This document shows, in pieces, positions 6,207-6,463 of a stretch of DNA of 6,463 nt. The notes beneath the pieces were generated by a model. That model saw only the letters and a program-made list of their open reading frames with translations. It was not told the DNA's origin and searched no databases. The position numbers were made by a program, and so were the translations under genes. Origin of the DNA: a bacterium UBA1790 (GTDB lineage: Bacteria; Bacteroidota; Bacteroidia; Bacteroidales; Muribaculaceae); the NCBI GenBank assembly GCA_002314465.1, contig DCGA01000090.1, forward strand, positions 1 through 6,463. The letters run 5' to 3'. Positions within the stretch are counted from its first letter, which is position 1. The number at the start of each line of letters is the position of its first letter.

Positions 6207-6463
6207 CGCACATTTGCACATATAAATTGTGTTAAAATGCCGTGTGCCTATATAATATATATAATAATGTGTAATAGGGGTGCTGGTGTAGTGGAAAAAT
6301 GGGGCGAAATCGTGTTATTGCAGTTGATGTATCATTGTTTTTCGGTGCCATTTGCGAATAAAGATTTTTTAACATTTACGGATTATGCTCACAATCAATG
6401 CGTTAAGTATATTCAAGCGAAAAAAAATCCAAAAAATTGCGTGAAAGATTTTGCCAGTTCGCG
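6207..6463. other. Intergenic stretch without a supportable gene
   Basis: About 257 AT-rich bases up to the window edge. It contains a TA-rich patch (6249-6268) and two A runs near 6420-6436. No tRNA or rRNA fold, hairpin terminator or repeat array was recognised. One plus-strand frame is open from ATG 6195 or 6237 to the edge, but its translation has no protein-like pattern. Confidence 0.5.
6438..6463 (+). promoter_or_regulatory. Possible upstream half of a plus-strand promoter for a gene beyond the edge
   Basis: The window ends in TTGCGTGAAAGATTTTGCC and a few more bases. The phrase with TTTTGCCAG and GTGAAAG resembles what I remember ahead of strongly expressed Bacteroidales genes, where TTTG or TTG is the -33 element and a TAnnTTTG box follows after about 20 bases. 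That box would fall outside the window, so this is only a suggestion. Confidence 0.3.

Noticed and set aside
6195..6463. Plus-strand frame open to the window edge (ATG 6195 or 6237)
   Set aside because: The translation looks like random AT-rich sequence, no promoter fits it, and the end looks regulatory; a real gene cannot be excluded without the next bases.

Overview
The window looks like a piece of a Bacteroidales chromosome, of a gut type (Bacteroides, Prevotella or Muribaculum relatives). The grounds are: two minus-strand promoters with the Bacteroidota -7 box TAnnTTTG, starts with almost no Shine-Dalgarno sequence, a secreted DUF4294-type protein (a family I know only from Bacteroidota), and a protein repertoire typical of that order. 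The genus cannot be fixed from the sequence alone.

Left part, plus strand (1-1913). The first 38 bases hold the tail of something cut by the window edge. One frame ends in a Cys/Gly/Ser-rich decapeptide and a double stop; another ends in an ordinary-looking C-terminus. Next comes a very AT-rich gene (47-1330) for a radical SAM/SPASM enzyme with a fused PqqD-like N-terminal domain, a typical maturase of ribosomally made peptides. After 76 bases follows a two-helix membrane protein with a probable bacterial PH-like domain (1407-1913). Just before it is a near-perfect sigma-54 promoter (TGGCATG-N4-TTGCA, -24 GG and -12 GC correctly spaced). A perfect 14-bp hairpin (1950-1992) closes this side and also lies at the end of the opposing operon.

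Middle, minus strand (5355 down to 2007). Three closely packed genes (gaps of 19 and 27 bases) form a likely operon: an 11-helix sodium:amino-acid symporter of the NSS (LeuT/MhsT/Tyt1) family, an ATP-grasp ligase, and a cytosolic esterase-D-like alpha/beta hydrolase. It is read from a good Bacteroidota promoter at 5416-5446. A reasonable inference is import of an amino acid, ATP-dependent joining of a carboxylate to it or to another amine, and hydrolysis or transfer of a related ester or amide. The substrates are unknown.

Right part (5458-6463). A U-tailed terminator, a secreted DUF4294-like protein on the minus strand (5522-6160, GTG start) with its promoter, then about 260 bases with no supportable gene. 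These end in a sequence that may be the upstream half of a plus-strand promoter for a gene beyond the window.

The clearest candidates for something new are the orphan-looking peptide-maturase locus at the left edge (the precursor would lie just outside the window), the sigma-54 promoter in front of a membrane PH-like protein, and the transporter/ligase/esterase operon.
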